Assembly: GCF_000426185.1 (NCBI RefSeq)
Contig: NZ_AUEW01000001.1
Location: forward strand, 868,001 to 932,000
From: Cellulomonas sp. URHD0024
GTDB lineage: Bacteria > Actinomycetota > Actinomycetes > Actinomycetales > Cellulomonadaceae
Direction: 5' to 3'
DNA: 64,000 bases
The position numbers and the translations under genes are program-made. A model generated the notes under the pieces. That model saw only the letters and a program-made list of their open reading frames with translations. It was not told where the DNA came from and did no database searches. Positions 8,779 to 18,111 of the stretch are shown in pieces (position 1 is the first letter of the stretch; each line of letters starts with the position of its first letter).

Positions 8779-9294
8779 ATGTGCCGCATGCTCCGTGGCC
8801 TCACCGTCGCCGTGTCCGTCGTCGCACTCACCTGCATGCTGAGCGCATGCGCGAGCACGCTCGACCCCGAGACCCCGTCACCGACGTCCTCGTCGAGCGA
8901 TGCACCGAATGCCTCACCCGCCGCTGCCGCGAGCAGCACACCGGCCGGACCCTCCGCCCAGTGGCCGACCGCCGTGTCGGAAGAAGACTTCATGTCGGGC
9001 ACAGAGGCCGCCGCCGTCTGGCTGGTCACGGGGCCTGAGGACGACGCCGAGTCGTGGAACCCGATCGAGACCGCCGCTGCCGAGGCCGGGTACGACGTCG
9101 CCTCGATGCCGGTCGGCTGCCACGACACGTCCGACGCCCTCCTCGAAGCTCCCGGGACGGACATCTGGTCGGACGCCTGGGGTCTGGCGGTGTTCTTCTC
9201 GTCCGACGCGGACGCCGCCGCGTTCGTGGCCAGGTGGACCGGAGACGCACCCGTGGTCGCCGGGATGGGCCACGTGCAGTGCGACTTCGGCTGA
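8779..9294 (+). CDS. Putative lipoprotein of unknown function
   Basis: 171 residues (or 168 from the second ATG at 8788). A short basic start, hydrophobic core and lipobox LLSAC-type end (CMLSAC) mark a lipoprotein signal peptide, then a Ser/Pro/Ala-rich tether of about 35 residues. The folded part (about residues 60-171) contains two cysteines (VGCHDTSDA and VQCDFG) that could form a disulfide outside the membrane. I do not recognise the family. It is transcribed away from the MOSC gene and converges on hipA with an eight-base gap. Confidence 0.75.
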   Translation: MCRMLRGLTVAVSVVALTCMLSACASTLDPETPSPTSSSSDAPNASPAAAASSTPAGPSAQWPTAVSEEDFMSGTEAAAVWLVTGPEDDAESWNPIETAAAEAGYDVASMPVGCHDTSDALLEAPGTDIWSDAWGLAVFFSSDADAAAFVARWTGDAPVVAGMGHVQCDFG

Positions 9295-9301
9295 TCCGCG
9301 C

Positions 9302-10543
9302 CTAGCGGAGCCGCTGCACGCGGCTCTCCACGTGGTCCCACGCCGCCGCGGAGACGCCTGGGTGCACCGACCGGTCGATGTCGACCAGCGCGGCCGAGGT
9401 CGCTTCGACGGTCTGGGTCACCGCCCGCCGCGCGCGGACGGGCGGGAGACCCCAGGAGACACCCTCCGCGACGAGGTCGTCGACGGTGATGTCGGCGATG
9501 GCCCGCCGGCCGGCGACGTCGAGCGCCAGGAGGCCCGACGAGACCCCGGTGTGCTCGTGCATCGACACGTCGTACGCCGGTGCCAGACGGACCCTCGCCC
9601 CGTCGTCCTGGCGCACGAACGAGTGGTTCTTGGCGTGCGCGTCGGTGTTGCCGACCAGCACGGTGAAGGTGGCGAGCCGCAGCAGCGGGTCGGTGGTGGA
9701 TCCGCCGTCCGTGAGCACGCGAGCAGCCGCCGCGTAGGACGGGAGGGCGCGCCCACGCTGGAACTTGCGGTCGGGGTCCGCCGTGGACAGGCCGAGCGCC
9801 TGAGCGAGGTCTTCCTGGTGGACGCGACGCACCGAGCCGCCGTCGGTGACGCGGTCGTACCGCTCCACGACGATCGCTCGCACGTCCGCGAACCGCTCGA
9901 CCCGTGCCTGCACGCTGGTCAGCCCGACGCGCCGAGCCAGGTCGAGCGCGGCCGCCTCGGTGTCGATGAGGTCACGCGTCGCCGACCGGTCCGGCCGGGA
10001 CAGCTTGAGGATGTGGGTCGACGGTGCACCGCCACGCACCCGGGCCCACCCGCCGGGCGTCTTCGCGAGCGCGACCTTGGGTTCCAGCCCGGCGAGGGAC
10101 GTCAGGGAGTCCAGTCGCTCGCCACCTCCGCCGTGCCGTGCCGCATGGGTCAGCATCGCGGCGATCTCGTCGGCGTCGACGGGCTCGAGCCGGCCGGTCG
10201 TTGCCGGGTCCGGGGCCCCCTCGTCGACGAGCACGACGGCGCCGGCGGTGTCCTTGCCGTACACCGCCAGCATCGCCAGCGTGTCGTCGGGGTCGATGCG
10301 GTGCTCGGCAGCCATGGTGCTGCGGGCGCGTCCTTCCGGGAGCAACCCCTCGAGCCAGACCCGGACGCGGGTGGGCTGCCGACCCTCGGGCGTCCCCACG
10401 GGCAGCAGGTGGGAGAGGACCCGGGAACCGTTCCCCCAACGGCGCAGGGCCTCGTCGCTCCACCTCAGCGCGATGCCCGACCGCTCCGGGCGCACGGTGG
10501 CGGCCAGCGTGCCGTAGAGCCAGACGTCCAGGGCGCCGGTCAC
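9302..10543 (-). CDS. hipA: HipA-type serine/threonine kinase toxin
   Basis: 413 residues, the usual length for HipA. The N-terminal subdomain has GIALRWSDEALRRWG and VWLEGLLPEG. The central P-loop-like region reads TSLAGLEPKVALAK, followed by GGAPSTHILKLSRPD. The catalytic loop is GNTDAHAKNHSF and the metal-binding LAPAYDVSMHEH equals the DFG position. In E. coli HipA phosphorylates glutamyl-tRNA synthetase and induces persistence; the target of this homologue is not known. The GTG start overlaps the antitoxin stop (GTGA), so the pair is translationally coupled. Confidence 0.9.
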   Translation of the reverse strand: MTGALDVWLYGTLAATVRPERSGIALRWSDEALRRWGNGSRVLSHLLPVGTPEGRQPTRVRVWLEGLLPEGRARSTMAAEHRIDPDDTLAMLAVYGKDTAGAVVLVDEGAPDPATTGRLEPVDADEIAAMLTHAARHGGGGERLDSLTSLAGLEPKVALAKTPGGWARVRGGAPSTHILKLSRPDRSATRDLIDTEAAALDLARRVGLTSVQARVERFADVRAIVVERYDRVTDGGSVRRVHQEDLAQALGLSTADPDRKFQRGRALPSYAAAARVLTDGGSTTDPLLRLATFTVLVGNTDAHAKNHSFVRQDDGARVRLAPAYDVSMHEHTGVSSGLLALDVAGRRAIADITVDDLVAEGVSWGLPPVRARRAVTQTVEATSAALVDIDRSVHPGVSAAAWDHVESRVQRLR

Positions 10544-10770
10544 CGTTGCTCGACCCGCAGGACGACCCCCAGCTCGCGCAGCACCGCGAACAGCCGGTCG
10601 GTGTACAGGCTCGGCTTGCCCTGCTCGATCTCGTTGACGTACCTGCGGGAGATGCCGAGCTCGTCGGCCAGCTCGGCCTGCGTCAGCCCGCGGGCCGTGC
10701 GCGTCTCCCGCAGGAACTGGCCGAGGTCACTGGGGCGGGTCACCCACGCCCACGGCAGCTCGTCGCTCAT
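10540..10770 (-). CDS. hipB: HipB-like XRE antitoxin/repressor
   Basis: 76 residues from ATG 10770, supported by a GGAGG ribosome-binding site five bases upstream; an in-frame ATG further up has no such site. The helix-turn-helix is LGQFLRETRTARGLTQAELA followed by DELGISRRYVNEIEQGK, a standard XRE fold of the HipB type. HipB neutralises HipA and represses the operon; here the palindromic block 27 bases upstream is the obvious target. Both genes lie downstream of tRNA-Val on the same strand. Confidence 0.88.
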   Translation of the reverse strand: MSDELPWAWVTRPSDLGQFLRETRTARGLTQAELADELGISRRYVNEIEQGKPSLYTDRLFAVLRELGVVLRVEQR

Positions 10771-10796
10771 GAGGGCCTCCATGTCACCATATCCGC

Positions 10797-10852
10797 ACAT
10801 CGGGCGGTGGTAACGATATCGTTACTCATGCCCGATGTCACCATATGGTGAC
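10797..10852 (-). promoter_or_regulatory. Nested palindromic operators upstream of hipBA
   Basis: Two perfect 16-bp palindromes: gtaacgatatcgttac at 10810-10825 and gtcaccatatggtgac at 10837-10852. The first is embedded in a larger symmetric unit because acatcgggc (10797-10805) and gcccgatgt (10830-10838) are exact reverse complements with the same centre (10817.5). A half copy, gtcaccatat, recurs at 10783-10792 next to the hipB ribosome-binding site. The most likely role is autoregulatory binding by HipB (with HipA). No T-run follows, so these are not terminators for the tRNA. Confidence 0.75.
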
Positions 10853-10866
10853 GCACGAGAGAGGGG

Positions 10867-10940
10867 TGGGCCCGGCCGGTTTCGAACCGGCGACCTCCGC
10901 GGTGTAAACGCGGCGCTCTGACCAGCTGAGCTACAGGCCC
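10867..10940 (-). tRNA. tRNA-Val (anticodon TAC)
   Basis: On the minus strand the sequence begins gggcctgtagctcagctggt and ends in ggttcgaaaccggccgggccca. The acceptor stem closes with a single G-U pair, the anticodon stem-loop is cgcgTTTACACcgcg with anticodon UAC, and the T-loop is standard ttcgaaa. 74 nt, no encoded CCA. hipBA follows on the same strand. Confidence 0.95.
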
Positions 10941-10969
10941 CTGACGACGACGGGCGCTCAGCCTACCGG

Positions 10970-11437
10970 TCAGGCAGCGACGAGTGCTGCGACCGCGGCC
11001 CGGTAGTCGGACAGCTCGCGCGCACGACCGGGTGGGTTCACGACGGACCAGCGCAGGATGCCGTCACCGTCGACGAGGAAGCTGCCCCGGACCGCGTGCC
11101 CCTTGGCCTCGTCGAAGACGCCGTAGGCCCGCGCGACCTCGCCGTGCGGCCAGAAGTCCGACAGCAGGTCGAACCCGAACCCCTCCTGGGTGGCCCAGGC
11201 GCGCAGCGAGTGCTGGGGGTCGCAGGAGATGACCGCCACGTGCACCCCGGCACTCTCGAAGTCGGCGATGTTGTCGCGCAGCTCGCACAGCTCGCCGGTG
11301 CACGTGCGCGAGAACGCGAACGGGACGAAGACCAGGACCGTGGGACCACCACGCAGGCCGCTCAGGGTGACCGGCGTCCCGTGCGTGTCCGGCAGGGAGA
11401 AGTCCGGGGGCGCTTCACCGAGCGCGGGGGTCGTCAT
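10970..11437 (-). CDS. Thiol peroxidase of the AhpE/BCP group
   Basis: 155 residues. The peroxidatic motif PFAFSRTCTGELC fits P-x3-(T/S)-x2-C, and a second Cys follows five residues later as in atypical two-Cys BCP proteins. N-terminal PPDFSLPDTHGTPVTLSGLRGGPTV-type strands and the later AYGVFDEAKGHAVRGSF segment complete the peroxiredoxin fold. It reduces hydrogen peroxide and organic hydroperoxides in the cytoplasm using thiols. The actinobacterial AhpE is closest in pattern. It begins 20 bases from the stop of the DUF3052 gene and is on the same strand. Confidence 0.9.
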   Translation of the reverse strand: MTTPALGEAPPDFSLPDTHGTPVTLSGLRGGPTVLVFVPFAFSRTCTGELCELRDNIADFESAGVHVAVISCDPQHSLRAWATQEGFGFDLLSDFWPHGEVARAYGVFDEAKGHAVRGSFLVDGDGILRWSVVNPPGRARELSDYRAAVAALVAA

Positions 11438-11456
11438 GGAGCGACCCTAACAACCG

Positions 11457-11876
11457 TCAACGCCCGCGGCCTCTGGCGGCAAGTCGGGTTGCCGACCAGT
11501 CGGTGGCGATCGACAGGGTGCTCATCGCGTGCAGGCCGGACGTCGTCGCGGCCTCCTCGATGTCGCTGTGCGACACGTGGCCGGTGCGACCTGCCTTCGG
11601 GGTGAGCACCCAGATGGGGCCGTTGTCGTCGAGCACGGTGAGGGCGTCGACGAGCGCGTCCGTGAGGTCCCCGTCATCCTGCCGGAACCAGATCACGGCA
11701 CCGTCGGTGACGTCGTCGTAGTCCTCGTCGACAAGCTCGGTACCGGTGATGGCCTCGAGCCCGGACCGCAGCGTGTCGTCGACGTCGTCGTCGTAGCCGA
11801 ACTCCTGGATCACCTGTCCCGCGGCGAAACCCAGACGAGAAGCCGCGTTCGCGGCGTCGTCCGTGGTGGATGACAC
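11457..11876 (-). CDS. DUF3052-family protein
   Basis: 139 residues from GTG 11876; the longer open frame upstream is not conserved. The sequence [57 protein letters not shown] and [17 protein letters not shown] is the standard DUF3052 pattern, acidic and cytoplasmic. The function is unknown. The gene is characteristically placed divergently from aceE in actinobacteria (as Rv2239c beside Rv2241), which is also the case here. Confidence 0.88.
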   Translation of the reverse strand: MSSTTDDAANAASRLGFAAGQVIQEFGYDDDVDDTLRSGLEAITGTELVDEDYDDVTDGAVIWFRQDDGDLTDALVDALTVLDDNGPIWVLTPKAGRTGHVSHSDIEEAATTSGLHAMSTLSIATDWSATRLAARGRGR

Positions 11877-12187
11877 GTCCTGACCGATCCCTTCCCTCGC
11901 TCGCCCCGGGCCGGGACGACGCAACCTGTTGCCAAACCGTAGCCCACCGCACGGGCACGTGGCCTGGCAAGACACGAGGTCGGAGACAACCGCACGACCG
12001 GTGTCACGGACGTCACGTGTCGCTTCGGGACGCTCGGTGTGACTTTCAGGCCGTCGGGGTCCGAGAATGGGTCGACTACCCGCACCTCGTCACCGCGCCC
12101 AGGCAGGCGTACGCGACGGGGCAGGGCACAGATGCGCCGCCGATGCCGACCGGGCTCGTGCGCGCGGACGAGACGCTAGGAGCGCAG
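11877..12187. other. Divergent control region between DUF3052 gene and aceE
   Basis: 311 bases without a convincing gene. A reading frame is open on the plus strand into aceE but its translation has no similarity to the E1 N-terminus. The region must hold both promoters and a long aceE leader. I see no clear sigma-70 boxes or RNA structure. Just before aceE, CTAGGAGCGCAG carries the ribosome-binding site (AGGAG, five bases from the GTG). Confidence 0.5.
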
Positions 12188-14932
12188 GTGGCTTCGATCG
12201 ACGAGACGGGACCGCTCATCGGCGGCCTGCTCAGCCAGGTCCCGGACATCGATCCGGACGAGACCGGCGAATGGGTGGAGTCCCTCGACGGACTCATCGA
12301 CGAGAAGGGCGGACCGCGCGCGCGGTACGTGCTGCTGAGCATGCTGCGGCACGCCCGACAGCGGAACGTGGCCATCCCGGCCTCGCTCAACACGCCGTAC
12401 GTGAACACCATCGCGGTGCACGACGAGCCGTACTTCCCGGGCGACGAGGCGCTCGAGCGTCGCTACCGATCCTGGATCCGCTGGAACGCCGCCGTGATGG
12501 TGACGCGCGCGCAGCGGCCCGGTGTGGGCGTCGGCGGGCACATCTCCTCGTACGCGTCCGTCGCGACGCTGACCGAGGTGGGCCTCAACCACTTCTTCCG
12601 CGGCAAGGACCACCCGGGCGGCGGTGACCAGGTCTACTTCCAGGGCCACGCCTCCCCCGGCGTGTACGCCCGCGCCTTCCTGGAGGGGCGGCTGTCCGAG
12701 CACCAGCTCGACGGGTTCCGTCAGGAGCTGTCCCACCCGGGCGGCGGGCTGCCGTCCTACCCGCACCCGCGCCTGGCGCCGGACCTGTGGGAGTTCCCCA
12801 CGGTCTCGATGGGCCTCGGCCCGTCGTCGGCGATCTACCAGGCCTGGACCAACCGGTACCTGCACCTGCGCGGCATCAAGGACACCAGCCAGCAGGACGT
12901 GTGGGCGTTCCTCGGCGACGGCGAGATGGACGAGCCTGAGTCCCGCGGCATGCTCCAGCTGGCCGGCCAGCAGGGCCTGGACAACCTCACCTTCGTCGTC
13001 AACTGCAACCTGCAGCGGCTCGACGGCCCGGTGCGCGGCAACGGCAAGATCATCCAGGAGCTCGAGGCGCAGTTCCGCGGCGCCGGCTGGAACGTCATCA
13101 AGGTCGTCTGGGGCCGCGAGTGGGACGCCCTGCTCAACGCCGACAAGGACCGCGCGCTGGTCAACCTGATGAACACGACCCCGGACGGCGACTTCCAGAC
13201 GTTCCGGGCCGAGAACGGCGCGTTCATCCGCGAGCACTTCTTCGGCCGCGACCCGCGCACCAAGCAGCTGGTCGAGAAGATGACCGACGACGAGATCTGG
13301 GCGCTCAAGCGCGGCGGGCACGACTACCGCAAGATCTACGCCGCCTACAAGGCCGCCCGCGAGCACACGGGTCAGCCGACGGTCATCCTCGCGCACACCA
13401 TCAAGGGCTACGGCCTGGGCTCGGGCTTCGCCGGGCGCAACGCCACGCACCAGATGAAGAAGCTCAAGGGCGACGACCTCAAGACCCTGCGCGACTCGCT
13501 GCACATCCCGATCACGGACGAGCAGATCGACGCCAACCCGTACGTCCCGCCGTACTACCACCCCGGCACCGAGGACGAGGGCATCCGGTACATGCTCGAC
13601 CGCCGCCGCCAGCTCGGCGGGTTCGTGCCCGAGCGTCGGACCACCCACAAGACCCTCGTCCTCCCGGAGGACAAGGTCTACGAGGGCCTGGCGAAGGGCT
13701 CGGGTCACCAGGAGGTCGCCACGACCATGGCGCTCGTGCGCCTGTTCAAGGACCTGGTGCGCGACAAGGAGTTCGGTCACCGCCTGGTCCCGATCATCCC
13801 CGACGAGGCCCGCACGTTCGGCCTGGACTCGATCTTCCCGAGCGCCAAGATCTTCAACACGAACGGCCAGAACTACATGGCCGTGGACCGCGAGCTCATG
13901 CTCTCCTACAAGGAGTCCGAGTCCGGCCAGATCATGCACACGGGCATCAACGAGGCAGGGAGCGCGTCGGCGTTCCAGGCCGTCGGCACGTCCTACGCGA
14001 CGCACGGCGAGCCGCTGATCCCGTTCTACTTCTACTACTCGATGTTCGGGTTCCAGCGCACCGGCGACCAGTTCTGGGCCGCCGGCGACCAGATGGCCCG
14101 GGGGTTCCTCATCGGCGCCACCGCCGGCCGCACCACCCTCACGGGCGAGGGTCTGCAGCACGCCGACGGACACTCCCCGCTGCTGGCCGGGACCATGTCG
14201 CACGTCGTGCACTACGACCCGGCGTACGGGTACGAGATCCGGCACATCGTCCGCGACGGCATCCACCGGATGTACGGCGAGAACGACGACCGCGACCCGA
14301 ACGTCATCTACTACCTCACGGTCTACAACGAGCCGATGCGGCAGCCGGCCGAGCCGGAGAACGTCGACGTCGAGGGCATCCTGCGCGGCATCCACCTGAT
14401 CTCGCCGATCGAGGGTGACGGGCCGCGTGCCCAGATCCTGGCGTCGGGCGTGGCGGTGCCGTGGGCGCTCGAGGCCAAGCAGCTGCTCGCCGACGACTGG
14501 GGTGTCCAGGCAGCCGTCTGGTCAGTGACGAGCTGGAACGAGCTCCGTCGCGACGGTCTGGCCGCCGACCAGCGGGCCTACCTGCACCCCGGCGAAGAGG
14601 AACGCGTCCCGTACCTCACGCAGAAGCTGCAGGGCGCCGAGGGTCCGTTCGTCGCGACGACGGACTACGACCACCTCGTCGCCGACCAGGTCCGCGCCTG
14701 GATCCCCGGCACGTACGCGACGCTCGGCGCCGACGGCTTCGGCTTCTCGGACACCCGCGCGGCGGCCCGTCGTCACTTCAAGATCGACGGCCCGTCCACG
14801 GTCGTGCGCGTGCTGCAGCAGCTGGCCCGTTCGGGCGCGGTCGACCCCGCGGTGGTCGGACAGGCGATCGATCGCTACCGCCTGCACGACGTCACCGCCG
14901 GCACGTCCGGCAATGCGGGCGGCGAGAGCTGA
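12188..14932 (+). CDS. aceE: Pyruvate dehydrogenase E1 component (homodimeric type)
   Basis: 914 residues from GTG 12188, chosen because AGGAG lies five bases upstream and the protein then begins [13 protein letters not shown], matching actinobacterial AceE; in-frame starts at 12143 and 12158 exist. The thiamine diphosphate motif is [14 protein letters not shown] ending in [15 protein letters not shown]. The transketolase-like half has [19 protein letters not shown], and [11 protein letters not shown] is the active-site loop. It decarboxylates pyruvate and acetylates E2 lipoyl domains. In actinobacteria this E1 works in a complex shared with 2-oxoglutarate dehydrogenase; no E2/E3 gene is nearby. 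Confidence 0.96.
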   Translation: MASIDETGPLIGGLLSQVPDIDPDETGEWVESLDGLIDEKGGPRARYVLLSMLRHARQRNVAIPASLNTPYVNTIAVHDEPYFPGDEALERRYRSWIRWNAAVMVTRAQRPGVGVGGHISSYASVATLTEVGLNHFFRGKDHPGGGDQVYFQGHASPGVYARAFLEGRLSEHQLDGFRQELSHPGGGLPSYPHPRLAPDLWEFPTVSMGLGPSSAIYQAWTNRYLHLRGIKDTSQQDVWAFLGDGEMDEPESRGMLQLAGQQGLDNLTFVVNCNLQRLDGPVRGNGKIIQELEAQFRGAGWNVIKVVWGREWDALLNADKDRALVNLMNTTPDGDFQTFRAENGAFIREHFFGRDPRTKQLVEKMTDDEIWALKRGGHDYRKIYAAYKAAREHTGQPTVILAHTIKGYGLGSGFAGRNATHQMKKLKGDDLKTLRDSLHIPITDEQIDANPYVPPYYHPGTEDEGIRYMLDRRRQLGGFVPERRTTHKTLVLPEDKVYEGLAKGSGHQEVATTMALVRLFKDLVRDKEFGHRLVPIIPDEARTFGLDSIFPSAKIFNTNGQNYMAVDRELMLSYKESESGQIMHTGINEAGSASAFQAVGTSYATHGEPLIPFYFYYSMFGFQRTGDQFWAAGDQMARGFLIGATAGRTTLTGEGLQHADGHSPLLAGTMSHVVHYDPAYGYEIRHIVRDGIHRMYGENDDRDPNVIYYLTVYNEPMRQPAEPENVDVEGILRGIHLISPIEGDGPRAQILASGVAVPWALEAKQLLADDWGVQAAVWSVTSWNELRRDGLAADQRAYLHPGEEERVPYLTQKLQGAEGPFVATTDYDHLVADQVRAWIPGTYATLGADGFGFSDTRAAARRHFKIDGPSTVVRVLQQLARSGAVDPAVVGQAIDRYRLHDVTAGTSGNAGGES

Positions 14933-14950
14933 CCGCTGACGCATGACGAT

Positions 14951-14972
14951 GGCCCGGGCGCTCGCCCGGGCC
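14951..14972 (+). terminator. Strong hairpin after aceE
   Basis: Arms ggcccgggcg and cgcccgggcc are perfectly complementary (10 bp) with a minimal loop, 18 bases after the aceE stop and followed by ttcg. It lies between convergent aceE and the minus-strand gene at 15000, so it can stop transcription in both directions, though the T-run is weak. Confidence 0.75.
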
Positions 14973-14999
14973 TTCGTCGTCGGTGCCCGAGCGGGTGGA

Positions 15000-15680
15000 T
15001 CAGTTGTTCTGCTCGGCCCGCGCCAGCTCATGCGCGAGCTCGAGCTTGAGCTCGGCGGTCGCCGCCGTGTCGGGATGCAGGTCGAGGGCGGCGAGGTGCT
15101 GCTTGGCCTCGAGCGGCCGGCCCGCCTCGATCGACGCGAGGACCAGCTGCCGGCCCACCTCCGGGTCGTGCTCACGCGGGCGCCAGTGCCCGACGCCGAG
15201 GCCGACTGCGTCGACCGGCATGTCCGCACTGCGCAGCAGTGCCAACGCCTCGACCAGGGCCCGCCCGGACGGGTCCCGCTCCGCTGCGGTCGTGAGCCGG
15301 CGCAGAGTTCCCTCGTGGTCGTCGGCGACCGACAGTCGCGCGACCTCGATGAGCGGGTACCAGGCGCGCGGGTTCCCGGCGAGCTCCTCGCCCAAGGCCC
15401 AGACAGCGAGGTCCGCGGCACGCCGGCGTTCACCGTCGTCGGTCGGGGCTGCGAGCGGGTCCTCGTCGGCGATGGTGGCCTCGGCAGCCCTGCGGCGGAC
15501 GATCTCGGCCAGCGCGACGAAGGCCCGTTCGTTGTTCGGGTCGTCGCTCAACATCGAGCGCAGCGCGTCCTCATGGAGCGTGTCCCCACGCCGCGCGGCG
15601 GTGGTCGGCCGACGCGCGCCAACCCGCGAGGCCGAAGACGGCCGTCGCATGAGCTGACGCAAGCGGGGCAGGAGTGCCAT
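15000..15680 (-). CDS. Hypothetical protein with TPR-like helices
   Basis: 226 residues from ATG 15680. After a basic N-terminus (LLPRLRQLMRRPSS) the rest is helical with spacing typical of tetratricopeptide-like arrays: DDPNNERAFVALAEIVRRRA, GNPRAWYPLIEVARLSVADD, RDPSGRALVEALALLRSAD and EVGRQLVLASIEAGRPLEA. No catalytic motif or membrane segment. It could be a scaffold or binding protein; the function is not known. Divergent from fasR. Confidence 0.75.
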   Translation of the reverse strand: MALLPRLRQLMRRPSSASRVGARRPTTAARRGDTLHEDALRSMLSDDPNNERAFVALAEIVRRRAAEATIADEDPLAAPTDDGERRRAADLAVWALGEELAGNPRAWYPLIEVARLSVADDHEGTLRRLTTAAERDPSGRALVEALALLRSADMPVDAVGLGVGHWRPREHDPEVGRQLVLASIEAGRPLEAKQHLAALDLHPDTAATAELKLELAHELARAEQNN

Positions 15681-15794
15681 GAAACGACCATATCCCGTAA
15701 GGGAGGAATCACACCGGCCGAGGGTGCCCCCGACACGGCTGTGCACGGGGCAACGTTTGTCGACTTCCCACAACCCGGACCCTATGCTCGGCCC

Positions 15795-17039
15795 ATGTCC
15801 AGCACCCTCGACGGGCCCACGAAGGCTCCCCCGGCACGCCCGCGACGGACACCGCCGGCTCGGTTGACGACGCCCGCGTCGGACGCGCGCGGCGGACCTG
15901 AGACGCAGCGCCGCGTACGGGAAGGCGCCGGCCTGCTGTCAGCGGCGGCGATGCGCAGGCTCGACGAGGACCTGGAGTGGTACCGCGCGCTCCCCGCCGA
16001 GGACCGCTCCTGGGTCGGCCTGATCGCGCAGGCCGGGATCACCGCGTTCGTCACGTGGTTCGCCGAGCCGACGCGTCCCCCGCACGGCGTCGGTGACATC
16101 TTCGCGACCGCACCGCCTGAGCTCACGCGGTCGATCTCCCTGCAGCACACCCTGCAGCTCGTGCGTGTGGTGGTCGACGTGGTCGAGACGAACAGCGACC
16201 GTCTGGCCGCACCCGGCGACGAGCGGGAGGTCCGTGAGGCAGTTCTTCGCTACTCCCGGGAGGTCGCGTTCTCGGCAGCCGAGGTCTACGCCAGAGCGGC
16301 TGAGATGCGCGGCGCGTGGGACGCCCGGCTCGAGGCGCTGGTCGTGGACGCCCTGGTCCGCGGGGACGCGGACGACGCGCTGCGGTCGCGGATCGCGGCG
16401 CTGGGATGGAGCGGACGAGGATCGACGCTGGTCATGGTGGGCACGACGACCTCCGCACTCGACGACGTCCGCGCCGCCGAGCTGCGCAGAGCGACCCGTC
16501 GTGCGGCCGGCGACGCGCTCGTCGGCATCCAGGGGGACCGTCTCGTCGTCTTCCTCGGTGGGGAGGGTGACCTCCGTGCGGCGGCGTCGACCCTGCTCCC
16601 CCGGTTCGGCCCGGGACCCGTCGTGATCGGGCCGGTGGTCGGCGATCTCACCGACTCGGCGAGGTCCGCCCGAGCAGCGCTGTCCGGCTTGCTCGCCGCG
16701 CCCGCCTGGGAGGAGGCTCCGCGACCCGTGCAGGCCGACGAGCTCCTGCCCGAGCGGGTGCTGATCGGTGACGAGACCGCTCGTCGGACGCTGGTCGCGC
16801 AGGCGTACGGCCCGCTCGCCGCCAGCCAGGGCTCGCTGCTCGAGACGCTCTCCGCCTATCTCGGCACGGGACGCTCCCTGGAGGCCGCTGCGCGCACGCT
16901 GTACGTGCACCCGAACACCGTCCGGTACCGCCTGCGCCGGGTCGCCGACGTGACCGGCTGGGATCCGCTCGACGCCCGCGAGTCCTACGTCCTGCAGATC
17001 GCGTTGGCGCTCGGCCGCCTGGACGCGGCCTCTTTGTAG
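15795..17039 (+). CDS. fasR: PucR-type regulator of fatty acid synthesis (FasR)
   Basis: 414 residues from ATG 15795. A Pro/Ala-rich N-terminus precedes a helical domain (WYRALPAEDRSWVGLIAQAGI, HTLQLVRVVVDVVE, VLRYSREVAFSAAEVYARAAE). A degenerate GGDEF-like segment follows, and at the C-terminus the PucR helix-turn-helix SLEAAARTLYVHPNTVRYRL with RRVADVTGWDP. In Streptomyces and mycobacteria FasR activates the adjacent fabD-fabH-acpP-fabF operon according to acyl-CoA supply. Its position immediately upstream of fabD, same strand, supports this role. Confidence 0.9.
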   Translation: MSSTLDGPTKAPPARPRRTPPARLTTPASDARGGPETQRRVREGAGLLSAAAMRRLDEDLEWYRALPAEDRSWVGLIAQAGITAFVTWFAEPTRPPHGVGDIFATAPPELTRSISLQHTLQLVRVVVDVVETNSDRLAAPGDEREVREAVLRYSREVAFSAAEVYARAAEMRGAWDARLEALVVDALVRGDADDALRSRIAALGWSGRGSTLVMVGTTTSALDDVRAAELRRATRRAAGDALVGIQGDRLVVFLGGEGDLRAAASTLLPRFGPGPVVIGPVVGDLTDSARSARAALSGLLAAPAWEEAPRPVQADELLPERVLIGDETARRTLVAQAYGPLAASQGSLLETLSAYLGTGRSLEAAARTLYVHPNTVRYRLRRVADVTGWDPLDARESYVLQIALALGRLDAASL

Positions 17040-17118
17040 GAGAGGTACAAGGCCGCCCGGGAAGGTTGGTGGACGCCGTGACCGGGTGATGCGGCGCCGG
17101 GACGGCAGAGTTGGGGGC

Positions 17119-18111
17119 GTGCTCGTCGTCGTCTGCCCTGGTCAGGGCGCCCAGTCCCCCGGCATGCTCGCCCCGTGGCTCGAGCTGTCGTCCGTCGCCG
17201 AGTCGATCGCGAGGGCCGGTGCCACCACGGGCCTGGACCTGGTAGCCCACGGCACCACGTCCGACGCCGACACGATCCGTGACACGGCCGTGGCCCAGCC
17301 GCTGCTGGTGGCGTCCGCGCTCGCCAGCCTGCGCGCGGTCCTCGACATCGACGCCGGCGCCCCGCTCGCCATGGCTGCCGCGCCGTTGCTCGACGCCACC
17401 GCGGGCCACTCCGTCGGGGAGCTGGCCGCCGCCGCGATCGCTGGTGTGCTGACGGACGACGAGGCCCTGCGCCTGGTGACGATCCGCGGCGCTGCGATGG
17501 CCCGCGCGGCCGCCACGACGCCCACCGGGATGAGCGCGGTGCTGGGTGGCGACCCCGACGAGGTCCTTGCCCTGCTTGCGCAGCACGGGCTCGTCCCCGC
17601 GAACGTCAACGGCGGCGGGCAGGTAGTCGCAGCCGGGACGCTCGACGCACTGGCCGCGTTCGCCGCGGCCCCGCCTGCGAAGGCACGCGTGATCACCCTG
17701 CAGGTTGCCGGCGCGTTCCACACGCAGCACATGGCCTCGGCGGTCGCCGAGCTGCGAGCGGCGGCCGAGGACGTGACACCGGGCGAGCCGATGGTGCCGC
17801 TGCTCACCAACTCCGACGGGTCCGTGACGGCCTCCGGCGCCCGGGCCGTCGAGCTCATCGTCGCCCAGGTCGCCAACCCCGTCCGCTGGGACCTCTGCCA
17901 GGCGACACTGCAGCGGCTCGGGGTCACCGGGCTGCTCGAGCTCGCGCCCGGCGGCGTGCTCACGGGGCTGGCGCGGCGTACGCTGCCCGGGGTCGAGACC
18001 GTCGCCGTCAAGACCCCCGCCGACCTGGACGCAGCACGCGACCTCATCCGTCGGCACGGCGGTACCGCCGCGAACACCATCCCCGCGAACAGCCTGGAGA
18101 ACCCGTCGTGA
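17119..18111 (+). CDS. fabD: Malonyl-CoA:ACP transacylase
   Basis: 330 residues from GTG 17119, preceded by a G-rich ribosome-binding stretch. The N-terminal CPGQGAQSPGML, the nucleophile elbow GHSVGELAAAA (catalytic Ser) and AGAFHTQHM (catalytic His) are all present, with VNVNGGGQVVAAG-type strand ANVNGGGQVVAAG. It transfers malonyl groups from CoA to ACP for FAS II. First gene of the type II fatty acid synthesis operon; its stop overlaps the fabH start by four bases. Confidence 0.95.
   Translation: MLVVVCPGQGAQSPGMLAPWLELSSVAESIARAGATTGLDLVAHGTTSDADTIRDTAVAQPLLVASALASLRAVLDIDAGAPLAMAAAPLLDATAGHSVGELAAAAIAGVLTDDEALRLVTIRGAAMARAAATTPTGMSAVLGGDPDEVLALLAQHGLVPANVNGGGQVVAAGTLDALAAFAAAPPAKARVITLQVAGAFHTQHMASAVAELRAAAEDVTPGEPMVPLLTNSDGSVTASGARAVELIVAQVANPVRWDLCQATLQRLGVTGLLELAPGGVLTGLARRTLPGVETVAVKTPADLDAARDLIRRHGGTAANTIPANSLENPS

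Noticed and set aside
12176-14395. Long open frame antisense to aceE
   Set aside because: Arises from the GC3-rich codons of aceE; low-complexity Val/Arg/Asp-rich translation without family similarity and without ribosome site.
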